Shown here: positions 8,520 to 17,531 of the stretch, piece by piece
How the letters are laid out: each line of letters opens with the position of its first letter
Position numbering within the stretch: the stretch's first letter is position 1
NCBI GenBank assembly: GCA_963608705.1
Contig: CAVDHB010000023.1
Coordinates: forward strand, 62,001-126,000
Direction: 5' to 3'
Source of the DNA: CAVDHB01 sp963608705
Lineage (GTDB): Bacteria > Bacteroidota > Bacteroidia > Bacteroidales > Bacteroidaceae
DNA: 64,000 nt
Translations under genes and position numbers: made by a program
The notes under the pieces: generated by a model
The model's database searches: none
The model's input: only the letters and a program-made list of their open reading frames with translations
Told to the model about the DNA's origin: nothing

Positions 8520-9863
8520 TTACTTGAAAGAAGCAGGGAAGAAGACACCGGCGGGGAAGCCTTGTATCTTGCCCTTGTAAGTACGCATCGTCTTGGTGTC
8601 GTTATCAAAGTTCATCACCATGATATTATCCACCAACGCATCAGGACCATATCCTTTAATCGTCGCCATCACGACATCTCCTGTGGTCGGGTTCACGCCC
8701 AAGCTATTATAGTACATCGTAGCGTCTGGTATCAAGTTTTTCACATCCACCATAGTCGTAGACTGTCCTGTAGTGAAGTCATAACGATTGATAGTCGTGG
8801 TAGTATTCGTGTAGTAAGCGTAGTTTTTGAATACACTTATGGCAGGAGCCACTCCCCAACCTTTACCTAAAGAACCGTCCACTGTATAAGACTTCACTAT
8901 CTCACAGGTAGAAGGATTCACCGTGATAATCTTATTGTCCGTAGTTCCAGTTGACACCATCAAGTTGCCATCCGCAGACTTCACTACGGAAGTCACTTTG
9001 TCGGAGAACTCCAAGGTCTTCACCACCTTCTTATCCTGCAATACCATCACGTTCTTTCCATTAGCCGCAAACGCCTTGTCGCCGATAGTGGTCATACGCA
9101 ACTTAGTCGCTCCCTCAGTCCCTTCAATAAAGGAAAGATTCTGCAAGTTATCATCCAACGCCCATACGCCTTTATTGTCACGTATATAAATGACATGGTT
9201 GGCTACCGCAAGATGAGTCGGCCAATTAAGTTCCTTGGAACTCCAAATCGTGTCATGCTCCAACGTCTGTGCGTTCGCCACTGTAAGCATACCCACTTTC
9301 GAATCCGTAGGATAATTCTGCGCAATCACATACATTTTGTCATTGGCAATGAAAAGATCCTCGCAGATATTACCCAACATTCGATTATTAATTCGATAAT
9401 AAGCACTGTCTACCACCATACCTTTCTTGTCAATATGCGTCAAGGTTCCGTTTGTACCATATTTGAAGTTCTCCACCAATACAAAGGTTCCGTCCGCAAA
9501 ACGTCCATTAACAGTAATGGCATCCTGTACACCACGACTCTCTCCCTTTTCATTAGTGTACTTCAACGCAATCGTATGCTCTCCGGCTTTCGTGGAAGTG
9601 AATGCGTAGGTAGAATCTGTGGATACATTCTTACCGTCCACAATCCATTGGAACTGATAAGTTCCCGGCACAAGGACTTGCGCTTTTAACTTCAAAGTAT
9701 CCAGCTGAGCGAAATCCCTAAGTACGTCAATCCCACCCTCGATATCCATCACCACCTTTGGGGCAGGATCGACAATGACTGTATCATCCTCATCATCCGC
9801 ACAAGAGGCGAATCCCAATCCCATGCACAAAGCACAGGCTGTGTAATAAAATAGTTTTCTCAT
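8520..9863 (-). CDS. DUF5074-type surface lipoprotein of the B12 operon
   Basis: A 447-residue predicted lipoprotein. The signal peptide has lipobox GFASC (Cys ~21) followed by an acidic DDEDD tract, which in Bacteroidota favours export to the cell surface. Residues ~35-120 form a PKD/Ig-like module (QFQWIVDGKNVS, KAGEHTIALKYTNE). From ~125 there are YncE/BtuG-like beta-propeller blades with repeated hydrophobic strands (DLFIANDKMYVIAQN, HLAVANHVIYIRDN, NPTTGDVVMATIKGYG). It is the last gene of a riboswitch-controlled operon and ends at a terminator. The context points to cobamide capture at the surface together with BtuG and BtuB. Direct B12 binding is inference. Confidence 0.8.
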   Translation of the reverse strand: MRKLFYYTACALCMGLGFASCADDEDDTVIVDPAPKVVMDIEGGIDVLRDFAQLDTLKLKAQVLVPGTYQFQWIVDGKNVSTDSTYAFTSTKAGEHTIALKYTNEKGESRGVQDAITVNGRFADGTFVLVENFKYGTNGTLTHIDKKGMVVDSAYYRINNRMLGNICEDLFIANDKMYVIAQNYPTDSKVGMLTVANAQTLEHDTIWSSKELNWPTHLAVANHVIYIRDNKGVWALDDNLQNLSFIEGTEGATKLRMTTIGDKAFAANGKNVMVLQDKKVVKTLEFSDKVTSVVKSADGNLMVSTGTTDNKIITVNPSTCEIVKSYTVDGSLGKGWGVAPAISVFKNYAYYTNTTTTINRYDFTTGQSTTMVDVKNLIPDATMYYNSLGVNPTTGDVVMATIKGYGPDALVDNIMVMNFDNDTKTMRTYKGKIQGFPAGVFFPASFK

Positions 9864-9879
9864 TGTTTTATAGAATTAG

Positions 9880-10959
9880 TTATTTCATCAAATCGGCAGT
9901 TTTCACTGGTGTCTTAGCATGAGTCAGATCCTCAAAACCAGCTACTTCCGTGGAACATTCTCCTAACCATCCATTGTATTGGTTTACGCCAGACACAATC
10001 TTCACAAAGTCTATACCCGGTAGACTTACCTTGTTTCCATTTCCATCCACCGCCCAGTCTATATCGATGGCTGAATGAATGTCGTTATTAGGATAGTTGT
10101 CCGCATATCCGTATCGGAAAGTATACAATACGAAATACGTACCTTTCCCACTCTCATCAATGGCATTCTGTGGCAGCCGAGTTCCTTTTAAAAGAAGCTG
10201 ATTTTCCTTTATCCACGCCGGGTAATATGCTTGCGGGTGGAAAGTATTTTTATATACAGTTCCACTTTTCCCCTGATTGTCCGTCCAATTGACGTAGGGA
10301 GCCAACTTCTGCAAGCCATCGCCGATAAACGCCGTAGAATCAGGTTCTGCCAGCGGACGGGTATATGTAATCTCATACCCTTTCACGGTCTTAGTATCCA
10401 GTCCGGCTTGTTGCGCCTTTTGGTAAAAGGCTTCTCTTTCAGGATGTTGATAGGCACTCCCCGCAATCTCATACCATTCGTCTTCGTCCGGCTTTCCGTT
10501 TTTATTGCGGTCGTAAGCCACATAGATAATGCCCGGCTCACTACTTCCCCCTGTCGGCGCATTGGGATCAGGATTGGCGTTTGAATAAAACGCATCTCCC
10601 AATATACGGAAATCACACAACTCCGGCTTGTTCTCCACCGTATGACTCAACTGGAAGGTCACATAGCCCCCATAACTTCCCAACGAAATCATGGAACTGT
10701 TCTTTGTTCCGTTAATGGCTTCCCACGCCTTCTGGTTAAGGTCGTCCTGCGTATCTCCCTCCTTATAGGCGGGCATTGTGTTCACAAACTGTCCAGGTGC
10801 GGGAAGATAATCCAACACTTTGCTAATAGTGGCCGGCACATAGTCTTCCTCTTGTTCAGAAGGATTTTGCGGATCCTTTATCTCATCTTCCGACGAGCTA
10901 CAACTTGTCCACAACGCTGTCGCTAAAAGCGGAAATAATAAATACCCTGTTCTTCTCAT
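9880..10959 (-). CDS. Surface lipoprotein of the B12 operon
   Basis: A 359-residue lipoprotein (lipobox ALWTSC, then SSSEDEIKD). The mature part has an acidic spacer to ~residue 40 and then a domain with conserved-looking blocks SLGSYGGYVTFQLSHTV, FRILGDAFYSN, EPGIIYVAYDRNKNGKPDEDEWYEI and DNYPNNDIHSAIDIDWAVD. The middle block has a dockerin/EF-hand-like calcium loop (DRNKNGKPDEDE). It lies 6 bp downstream of btuG and 16 bp upstream of the DUF5074 gene. Proteins of this type recur in Bacteroides cobalamin loci. It may bind or pass on cobamides, but the sequence gives no direct proof, and I do not equate it with BtuH. Confidence 0.75.
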   Translation of the reverse strand: MRRTGYLLFPLLATALWTSCSSSEDEIKDPQNPSEQEEDYVPATISKVLDYLPAPGQFVNTMPAYKEGDTQDDLNQKAWEAINGTKNSSMISLGSYGGYVTFQLSHTVENKPELCDFRILGDAFYSNANPDPNAPTGGSSEPGIIYVAYDRNKNGKPDEDEWYEIAGSAYQHPEREAFYQKAQQAGLDTKTVKGYEITYTRPLAEPDSTAFIGDGLQKLAPYVNWTDNQGKSGTVYKNTFHPQAYYPAWIKENQLLLKGTRLPQNAIDESGKGTYFVLYTFRYGYADNYPNNDIHSAIDIDWAVDGNGNKVSLPGIDFVKIVSGVNQYNGWLGECSTEVAGFEDLTHAKTPVKTADLMK

Positions 10960-10965
10960 CTGCTA

Positions 10966-12099
10966 TTATTGTTTATAAAACGCAAAGTGTCCGGGAATAT
11001 TCCCGCCTTCCGTTTTCCATTTTAATTTTCCATCGGGAGTGAAGCAATACACATAGCCTGTCACTACATAATTCTGTGCGTCAGTCACAAAAATCTCCTT
11101 TGTCACAGGATTCACCGCAATACCGTACGGTATCATTATCTGACTTTCCGTCCCGTCTGTAATGAAATGATCCGTAAGCTTCTGGCGGGTCAAGGTATCA
11201 TAGATACCATAGGTAATGGTATTCTTTCCCGTCACATAGCTGAACGCCACACTGTAATAATACAAGGAATCGCCATCCAGCCAGAAGTTCGTGACCGGAA
11301 TATGAGTGTCCTCCACCACTTTGTCCATCTTTGTGTCAATGACGTACATATCAGGTTGCACTCCGTAATAATCCCCACGAGAAGTGACGTAAAGGAATCC
11401 CCGCTTGTCCACCGTGAGGTGATGCAAGTTAATGGCCACGTCTATATCCTTTATCTTACGGAAAGACGCAAGGTCGATGACAGACACCGTGCGGTCATAG
11501 TTCGGCACACGATATCCGCCAGAATTGGCCACATACAATTTGCCATTCGCCACCGCCACTCCATCCGGCTGATACCCCACCTCCACTTGACGGGTAATGG
11601 CAAGACTGGCCGTATCCACCTCCACCACCATGCCCTTGTTGGCGTTCGGGTCTATGGCCACAGGCCCGGCGTAAGAAGAGAAATAGGCTTTTCCGCCTTC
11701 GAAGGTCACATACCGCACGTTCGGAATGGAAATTGTTCCGATGTGACGTACCGTCCTGCGGTCAAACACTTCCACATAATTCGACACGTTTATCACCGCA
11801 TATACCTTGTCTCCATAAATGCCGATGTCATTCCCCACATCTCCCAACTCCTTTACAATCTCCGGGTTGTAGGCGGAAAAGATGTCCCGTGTGTACACCC
11901 CTGTCGTATAGTCGAAGCGGTCGATACTGGCACGGTTCATCCCCATGTTTCCCTCATTGAGCTGATAGAAGCCCTGTATGACAGGGGCTTGCAACGGCAC
12001 AGCCACCTGCGAGTCGTCCGACAGGAAAACCCGTTCATCCTCCCGGCAAGCCGCCCACAAGCACACACACAGCAGATAAAGTATATACCTCTTACTCAT
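10966..12099 (-). CDS. btuG: BtuG-like surface cobamide-binding lipoprotein
   Basis: A 377-residue lipoprotein (lipobox LWAACREDE). The rest is a YncE-type seven-bladed beta-propeller, with blade repeats such as DIGIYGDKVYAVINVSNYV, GYQPDGVAVANGKLYVANSGG, LHHLTVDKRGFLYVTSRGD and PYGIAVNPVTKEIFVTDAQN. BtuG of Bacteroides is a surface lipoprotein that binds B12 very tightly and docks on BtuB; the fold and gene order here match. The ATG at 12097-12099 is chosen because the longer frame lacks a signal peptide at its N-terminus and lies inside btuB. This ATG overlaps the btuB stop as ATGA, so the two proteins are translationally coupled. Confidence 0.88.
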   Translation of the reverse strand: MSKRYILYLLCVCLWAACREDERVFLSDDSQVAVPLQAPVIQGFYQLNEGNMGMNRASIDRFDYTTGVYTRDIFSAYNPEIVKELGDVGNDIGIYGDKVYAVINVSNYVEVFDRRTVRHIGTISIPNVRYVTFEGGKAYFSSYAGPVAIDPNANKGMVVEVDTASLAITRQVEVGYQPDGVAVANGKLYVANSGGYRVPNYDRTVSVIDLASFRKIKDIDVAINLHHLTVDKRGFLYVTSRGDYYGVQPDMYVIDTKMDKVVEDTHIPVTNFWLDGDSLYYYSVAFSYVTGKNTITYGIYDTLTRQKLTDHFITDGTESQIMIPYGIAVNPVTKEIFVTDAQNYVVTGYVYCFTPDGKLKWKTEGGNIPGHFAFYKQ

Positions 12100-14180
12100 A
12101 TCGTCATGGAAATAATAAAGCGGAAAGTGCGACCCGGCATGGGATAATTCAACACTACATCGTAATACTGATTGAAAGCGTTGTTCATCTCCACCATGGT
12201 TTTCAATCGATACACCTTCCAGAGCGTCCACACCTTTTGCAGAGAAAAATCATGGGTGTACCACGGCTGCACATAGTTGCGCTCAATGTTGTTCACCGCT
12301 CCGTTATACCGTCCGCCCACATAGATGAAGCTGTAGTTCAATCCCCAGCCCTTGTAATCCAACTCCGCCGTGGCAGAACCGCTGTGACGGGGCGTGTAAG
12401 GTATCTGGTCACCGTATGACGACATCTTCATCCCGTTTATCTTCGTGAAGTCTTGCGCCCGGGCGAAGGAATACGTCAGACGGGTGTTCCATTCCACAGG
12501 ACCGACAAAGCCAGCCAACTGCGAAGAGACATCCACCCCACGGCTTTTGACCTTTCCCATGTTGCTCATCATCCAGCGAAAGCTGCTGCCCGTAGGCGAG
12601 GCGATAATCTTATCAGTGATGAAAGCGAGATAACCGTCCGCTTGCACGGAAAGAACCTTTAAGAAAGCGTTCTGAAAGGTTTTACGCCAGGTGAAGCCAC
12701 CGTCTATCTGGTCGGTAAATTCCGGCTTCAACTGTGAGTAACCTATCTGCGTATAATACAAGTCATTGAACGTGGGCATACGGAAGATTCGCTTATAGAA
12801 CGCCCGCAAGGTGAAATCTTCTTTTTCCCAAGGCTTCCAACTCATATACACCGCTGGAGAGAGTTCCCGCTTGTTCGGTGCTTTGTAATTATTTTTCACC
12901 CGCTCTAAAACGTAAGTTTGCAAGAGAGAAACTTGCGCTTTCCAACCTCCTCGTTGAAGGGCGGTGGCCAAGGCAGTCATCAGCGTAGTACGGCGTGGAA
13001 AGGTAAAAGGTGTGCCCACCCCTTTTTGCACGGCATCCAGTTTGGCATATTCCACATCCGTAGCCCATGAAAGCCCCCACCAAGGACGCAACTCAAAGCC
13101 ATGAATCATGGAGAAATAGGCGGACTGCTGCCGATACACATTGTCATACTGCATCTTCCGCACCACCTGTTCTTGCAGGAAATAAACGGTGTCGTTCGAC
13201 AAGTAATGCGTATAGTCGTAGGCATACTTTCCGCTGAGTTTCAGTTTATAAAAAGGAGTCACCGTGTGCGTCCAGGCCGTCTGCGCGAAGAAATTACGGT
13301 CACCCTGTCTTTCCCCACTCTGCCAAACGTTCTTCACGATAGCTCCCGGCAATCCTCTGTCCGAATCATAATAATACAACTTGCCTTCCCATTCACCCCT
13401 TGCATACTGTCCATACACGCCCGCTTCTGCCCGATAAGCCGTAATGTCGCTGTTCTTCCGCACCGCCATCGTATCGTATGCCGTCTCACCCAACTGGTTC
13501 ACTCTCCGGTAACGGAACTTGTATCTTCCGTTGGAATGAACATACTCTCCGCTTACGCTCATCGACACATGGGCATTCAGTCGTTGTTCCCAGCGGAAAG
13601 AAGGATTCGCCAATTGAATGCTGGCAGCCTTGTATCTCATTATTAGATTGGTATGTTTCCCCTTCGAGAAGGAAGGCTTGCGACTTTGCAGATAGACCGA
13701 TGAAGCGGCAGAGAAATCTTTAGCCGACTGGAAAATATCACTTTTCTGACCGTTATAAAGTGAGACGGAAGTCAAGTCGTCCAAGGAGAAACGCCCCAAG
13801 TCCACCACCCCATTCTGTGCGTTGCCCAACTGAATCCCGTCATAAAACACCCCTACGTGTTGAGACCCCATGTTTCGCACATCAATGGTCTTCAGTCCTC
13901 CCATGCCGCCGTAATCCTTCAGCTGCACTCCCGCAAAATAGCGCAAGGCATCCGCCACACTGTGTGCGTTCAAGCGTTGCAACGTCTCCCCGGCAAGCTG
14001 CTGGGAAGACACGATAGCCGCATACGGACGTGAAAGGACAAAGAGTTCCCGTAAGCGGAACACACTGTCCCTTCTCTCCACGGAAGCACCCGAAGAAAGG
14101 GATACAGCCCTTGCGGCCATACACATCAAGAGCGTTCCTGTCAAAAGGAACACTTTCACTATTTGCAGTCGTCGAAACAT
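12096..14180 (-). CDS. btuB: TonB-dependent cobalamin receptor BtuB
   Basis: A 694-residue outer-membrane receptor that imports cobamides using TonB energy. The signal peptide is MFRRLQIVKVFLLTG with cleavage after AARA. The plug domain follows (ETLQRLNAHSVADALRYFAG, DVRNMGSQHVGVFYDGIQLG), then a beta-barrel ending RTFRFIISMTI. The start at 14178-14180 is preferred to one 8 codons upstream because it gives a cleaner signal peptide. A cobalamin riboswitch lies directly upstream (14235-14440), which is the strongest evidence for the substrate. First gene of a four-gene operon with btuG and two lipoproteins. There is no inner-membrane BtuCDF in the window. Confidence 0.92.
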   Translation of the reverse strand: MFRRLQIVKVFLLTGTLLMCMAARAVSLSSGASVERRDSVFRLRELFVLSRPYAAIVSSQQLAGETLQRLNAHSVADALRYFAGVQLKDYGGMGGLKTIDVRNMGSQHVGVFYDGIQLGNAQNGVVDLGRFSLDDLTSVSLYNGQKSDIFQSAKDFSAASSVYLQSRKPSFSKGKHTNLIMRYKAASIQLANPSFRWEQRLNAHVSMSVSGEYVHSNGRYKFRYRRVNQLGETAYDTMAVRKNSDITAYRAEAGVYGQYARGEWEGKLYYYDSDRGLPGAIVKNVWQSGERQGDRNFFAQTAWTHTVTPFYKLKLSGKYAYDYTHYLSNDTVYFLQEQVVRKMQYDNVYRQQSAYFSMIHGFELRPWWGLSWATDVEYAKLDAVQKGVGTPFTFPRRTTLMTALATALQRGGWKAQVSLLQTYVLERVKNNYKAPNKRELSPAVYMSWKPWEKEDFTLRAFYKRIFRMPTFNDLYYTQIGYSQLKPEFTDQIDGGFTWRKTFQNAFLKVLSVQADGYLAFITDKIIASPTGSSFRWMMSNMGKVKSRGVDVSSQLAGFVGPVEWNTRLTYSFARAQDFTKINGMKMSSYGDQIPYTPRHSGSATAELDYKGWGLNYSFIYVGGRYNGAVNNIERNYVQPWYTHDFSLQKVWTLWKVYRLKTMVEMNNAFNQYYDVVLNYPMPGRTFRFIISMTI

Positions 14181-14234
14181 ACGTAAACACGTTGTCCGTC
14201 CCATTTCCCCGGGAAACGGAAGTCAGTCATGAAC

Positions 14235-14440
14235 GCACGGCAGGTCTCCTGACTCGTTCTTCCTCCGAACGCCTTCCCGCTTGCATAAGCAAACAGTGGC
14301 TTTACGCTGGTTCAGAAGAAAAATACACCTTATATAATAAGGTATATCGAACTCACAGTAGCGGGGTCTGTCCAGGATTCTCACCCAGTTCCCTTTTCAC
14401 CGCAGCCCTCTCGTTGCAAGAGCCTGCGACACCAATGCGG
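14235..14440 (-). promoter_or_regulatory. Cobalamin riboswitch
   Basis: On the reverse strand the aptamer opens with GGTGTCGCAGGC near 14430 and continues through AAAAGGGAACTGGGTG, GACCCCGCTACTGTGAG and the conserved B12 box GTCAGGAGACCTGCC (14238-14256). It lies between the predicted transcription start (~14437) and btuB. In this class, binding of cobalamin hides the expression platform and lowers expression, so the operon should be on when B12 is scarce. Confidence 0.93.
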
Positions 14441-14443
14441 CTG

Positions 14444-14451
14444 CAAAAATA
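14444..14451 (-). promoter_or_regulatory. -7 element of the btuB operon
   Basis: TATTTTTG on the reverse strand fits TAnnTTTG and places the transcript start at the first base of the riboswitch. The -33 region shows no clear TTTG. Confidence 0.5.
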
Positions 14452-14491
14452 CATAAAAGCATTGGTTTATGCGAATATTTCACATAAAATG

Positions 14492-14523
14492 TTTGGTAGT
14501 CCCATTTTAAAGCTCTACTTTTG
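14492..14523 (+). promoter_or_regulatory. Promoter of ssrA (tmRNA)
   Basis: TTTGG (14492-14496), a 19-bp spacer and TACTTTTG (14516-14523): a full consensus Bacteroidota promoter. It lies about 50 bp before mature tmRNA and is divergent from the btuB promoter. Confidence 0.8.
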
Positions 14524-14571
14524 CAAGTCAATAAGGGATGCAGAGGCATCCGATAAACCATTTACACATCC

Positions 14572-14968
14572 GGGGCTGACTGGATTTGACAGCAAGATGA
14601 GGTGGTTTGTAAGCATGCAGAGGGTTGACCGTTCTCTCTATAATCGGAATTGTCAAACTATATCTGGCGAAGAAAACAATTACGCTCTCGCTGCCTAACC
14701 GAAGTATAGTAAGTTGGCTTTATTCCGCCACAAGGTGGCGGAACGAGACATCGCTCAAGAGCTGTGGTTCCGAAGCTTCTTGATACAGCGGTGCAGTCAA
14801 ATCGGAAATAGTCTGTGACGGCCTCGCGTCATGGATGAAGTTTTAGAGGATAAGGCGCAAGTGGGTGGTCCGGGTCTTGCTTACGCACGAAAACCGAAGG
14901 CCGGAATAAGCATGTAGAAAGCGAATGGTCTCCTTGTTTGGACGAGGGTTCGAACCCCTCCAGCTCCA
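14572..14968 (+). ncRNA. ssrA: tmRNA
   Basis: Transfer-messenger RNA for ribosome rescue. The 5' end GGGGCTGACTGGATTTGACAG and the 3' end with a T-arm (GAGGGTTCGAACCCCTC) and AGCTCC acceptor strand pair as an alanyl-tRNA-like stem. The tag-coding frame is GGC GAA GAA AAC AAT TAC GCT CTC GCT GCC TAA (14666-14698), giving GEENNYALAA. Between these lie pseudoknot-forming GC-rich segments (for example GCCACAAGGTGGC). CCA is not encoded. It ends just before a strong terminator. Length is about 397 nt. Confidence 0.96.
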
Positions 14969-14970
14969 CA

Positions 14971-15010
14971 AAAGACAGCGGTTTACTTAAAGTACATCGC
15001 TGTCTTTTTT
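14971..15010 (+). terminator. Terminator of ssrA
   Basis: Stem AAAGACAGCG (14971-14980) with CGCTGTCTTT (14998-15007), followed by more Ts. It begins three bases after the tmRNA 3' end. Confidence 0.92.
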
Positions 15011-15434
15011 ATGCTTTTCTGAAAGAGAATTAGAATTTTGCCAGCTTCCGGATTTTCTGTAGAGGAAAGACGAGAAACGAAGACATCGCTCAAGGCATTG
15101 TCTTATTCATGCAGTTAGCTTCATTCCCCATCGAAGCCTGCTTCGTTGCTCATCGCAAAAGGCTTCATTGGCCATCGAAGCCTTTTGCGTTTTTTGACTC
15201 ATTTATCCACATAGAACATCCATCGGATAAAGTCGCAGGAACGTTATCGAATTTGGATTATTCCTTTACACTAAGGAAATCGGTTTTTCATGTGTTTATA
15301 TAAACAGGACGTACTGTATTGAGGAGTTAAAAAAACAGGGGATGTGTAAAGCACAAACAATTTATTGTCCATCCGTGCCAATTTCTCCCCAAAAGAGTGT
15401 AACTTTGCAACCATAAAAAGCAATTACAAGACGT
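15011..15434. other. Intergenic stretch between ssrA and dsbD
   Basis: This 424-bp gap has no convincing ORF. It holds a pair of related hairpin units (15118-15138 and 15162-15182), a perfect 13-bp-stem terminator-like hairpin (15154-15195), one consensus DnaA box TTATCCACA (15203-15211), and the -7 box TAACTTTG (15400-15407) that probably serves dsbD. Confidence 0.6.
15154..15195 (+). terminator. Strong intrinsic terminator without an obvious gene
   Basis: CGCAAAAGGCTTC (15154-15166) pairs perfectly with GAAGCCTTTTGCG (15177-15189), followed by six Ts (15190-15195). tmRNA already has its own terminator 150 bp upstream, so this may end a separate short transcript. Confidence 0.75.
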
Positions 15435-17501
15435 ATGACACAAAAAAAAATCTTCAGTCTGTTATGGCTGTGGTTGTTATGTCTGCCGATATTCGCACAG
15501 ATGCAGAACCCTGTTCATTTCAGCGTAAGTCAGAAAAAGGTGTCTCCAAGTGAGATAGAGATTATCTTCACCGGAAAGATTGGAGCAGGATGGCATGTGT
15601 ATTCTACCGACCTTCCCAACTCTGGTCCGATTTCCGCCACCTTCCACCTTGACAAATCCAAGGGAGTTGTAAAAGATGGGAAACTGAAAGCACAAGGCCG
15701 GGAAATCAAAAAATTCGATAATATTTTCGGCATGGAGCTACGCTTTTTCGAGCATTCTTGTACTTTCGTGCAGAAACTGAAAATCACCGAACCCACTTAC
15801 AACGTAAGCGGCTATCTGGAATATGGTGCCTGCAACGACGAGAACTGTCTGCCACCTACCAGCGTGGAGTTCAGCTATAGCGGAAAGGGTACTCCTGCAG
15901 CAGGAGCGGCCAAAGCCGAAGCTGCTGCCATGACGCAGCAAAGCGGTACTCCCCAGAATACCATGGCATTAGACAGTGTGCAAACCGTCAATGGCGAGAT
16001 TGATACCACAGCGGTAGACTCTGCCGCAGCGGCCACCACAGTAGCCCCGTTGGATAGTGCCAGTTTGAAGAACCTGTGGCAACCCGTGGTAAAACAGTTG
16101 CAGCAATTCGGAGAAGACTCTACTCCGACCAACGAGTCTTTGTTCACCATCTTCTGTTTAGGGTTGTTAGGCGGCATCATCGCTTTGTTTACGCCCTGTG
16201 TATGGCCTATCATCCCGATGACCGTGAGCTTCTTCCTGAAACGCACGAAAGATAAGAAAAAAGGAATCCGCGACGCATGGCTATATGGTCTCTCCATTGT
16301 GGTTATCTATGTAGCCTTGGGACTGATTATCACGGGATTGTTCGGCGCAAGTGCCTTGAACTCCTTGGCCACCAACGCCGTGTTCAACATCTTCTTCTGT
16401 TTGTTGTTGGTAGTGTTTGCCGCCAGCTTCTTTGGCGCATTTGAGCTGACATTGCCCTCCAAATGGAGCAACAAGGTAGATGACAAAGCATCCTCCACGG
16501 GTGGTTTGTTGAGCATCTTCTTGATGGCTTTCACCTTGTCGCTGGTAAGCTTCTCCTGCACCGGCCCGATTATCGGCTTCCTGTTGGTAAGTGTTTCTAC
16601 TTCCGGCAATATCCTCGCTCCGACCATAGGTATGTTAGGATTCGCCATCGCACTGGCACTGCCGTTCACCCTCTTCGCTATGTTCCCGGCTTGGCTGAAA
16701 TCCATGCCAAAATCCGGAGGTTGGATGAACAACGTAAAAGTGGTATTAGGATTCGTGGAACTGGCTTTCGCCTTGAAATTCCTCTCCGTGGCCGACTTGG
16801 CATACGGCTGGCATATACTGGACCGCGAGACCTTCCTCTGCCTGTGGATTGTGCTCTTCGCACTGTTAGGAGCTTATCTGATGGGCTGGCTTCGATTCCC
16901 GCACGATGACGAAGATGTACGGCACACAACTGTACCGAAGTTCTTCCTCGGCCTGTTCTCTTTCGCATTCTCTATCTACATGATACCAGGTCTGTGGGGT
17001 GCGCCGTTGAAAGCCATCAGTGCGTTCGCACCACCGATGAACACCCAAGACTTCAGCTTGTACAAAGGTGAAGTGACCGCCAAATACAAAGATTACGAGC
17101 AGGGAATGGCCTACGCCAAACAAGTAGGAAAACCTGTGATGATAGACTTCACCGGCTTCGGCTGCGTGAACTGCCGCAAGATGGAAGGAGCCGTGTGGAG
17201 CGATCCCCGGGTGAGCGACATCATCCAGAACGACTACGTGCTGATACAGCTTTATGTGGACGACAAGACCCCGCTGCCAGAACCGATGACTGTCACCGAA
17301 AACGGACAAACGCACAAACTGCGTACCGTAGGCGACAAGTGGAGCTATCTGCAACGCTCCAAATTCGGAGCGAACGCCCAGCCGTTCTACGTATTGCTCG
17401 ACAACGAGGGAATGCCGCTTAACAAGTCCTACTCTTACGATGAGGACATCGACAGGTACTTGGCTTTCCTGAACTCGGGTTTGATGAACTACAAGAAATA
17501 A
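15435..17501 (+). CDS. dsbD: Thiol:disulfide interchange protein DsbD family
   Basis: A 688-residue protein that passes electrons from cytoplasmic thioredoxin across the inner membrane to periplasmic disulfide proteins. The order is: signal peptide (to ~IFAQMQ); N-terminal DsbD-alpha-like domain (~25-150, with YLEYGACNDENCLPPTSV carrying the CxxxxC pair); an Ala/Thr-rich linker; a membrane domain of about eight helices starting near residue 235, with the redox Cys in LFTPCVWPIIPM and SFSCTGPIIG; and a C-terminal thioredoxin-like domain with active site FGCVNCRKMEG. Length and architecture are complete. It is followed, after an unusual long hairpin, by cyuA, suggesting a link to cysteine or thiol metabolism. 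Confidence 0.93.
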   Translation: MTQKKIFSLLWLWLLCLPIFAQMQNPVHFSVSQKKVSPSEIEIIFTGKIGAGWHVYSTDLPNSGPISATFHLDKSKGVVKDGKLKAQGREIKKFDNIFGMELRFFEHSCTFVQKLKITEPTYNVSGYLEYGACNDENCLPPTSVEFSYSGKGTPAAGAAKAEAAAMTQQSGTPQNTMALDSVQTVNGEIDTTAVDSAAAATTVAPLDSASLKNLWQPVVKQLQQFGEDSTPTNESLFTIFCLGLLGGIIALFTPCVWPIIPMTVSFFLKRTKDKKKGIRDAWLYGLSIVVIYVALGLIITGLFGASALNSLATNAVFNIFFCLLLVVFAASFFGAFELTLPSKWSNKVDDKASSTGGLLSIFLMAFTLSLVSFSCTGPIIGFLLVSVSTSGNILAPTIGMLGFAIALALPFTLFAMFPAWLKSMPKSGGWMNNVKVVLGFVELAFALKFLSVADLAYGWHILDRETFLCLWIVLFALLGAYLMGWLRFPHDDEDVRHTTVPKFFLGLFSFAFSIYMIPGLWGAPLKAISAFAPPMNTQDFSLYKGEVTAKYKDYEQGMAYAKQVGKPVMIDFTGFGCVNCRKMEGAVWSDPRVSDIIQNDYVLIQLYVDDKTPLPEPMTVTENGQTHKLRTVGDKWSYLQRSKFGANAQPFYVLLDNEGMPLNKSYSYDEDIDRYLAFLNSGLMNYKK

Positions 17502-17531
17502 CATCGCGTCATAGCAATTATATTAATAGGA

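Noticed and set aside
11167..12147. A 326-codon open frame on the + strand opposite btuG
   Set aside because: It is an antisense shadow of a clear propeller lipoprotein, has no signal or domain, and lacks a promoter. The same holds for long antisense frames opposite the coiled-coil lipoprotein (4391-5032), cydA (48707-49444) and VirE (57529-58479).
14746..15094. The 14-mer AGACATCGCTCAAG occurs in tmRNA and again after it
   Set aside because: Several chance repeats of this length are expected in 64 kb, and the flanks do not match.
15203..15211. A consensus DnaA box TTATCCACA, considered as part of oriC
   Set aside because: It is a single site with no clustered boxes of the same strength and no AT-rich unwinding region that stands out. 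It is not near dnaA.
15435..17501. CcdA-type cytochrome c biogenesis protein
   Set aside because: Both the N-terminal alpha domain and the C-terminal thioredoxin domain with CVNC are present, so it is full DsbD.
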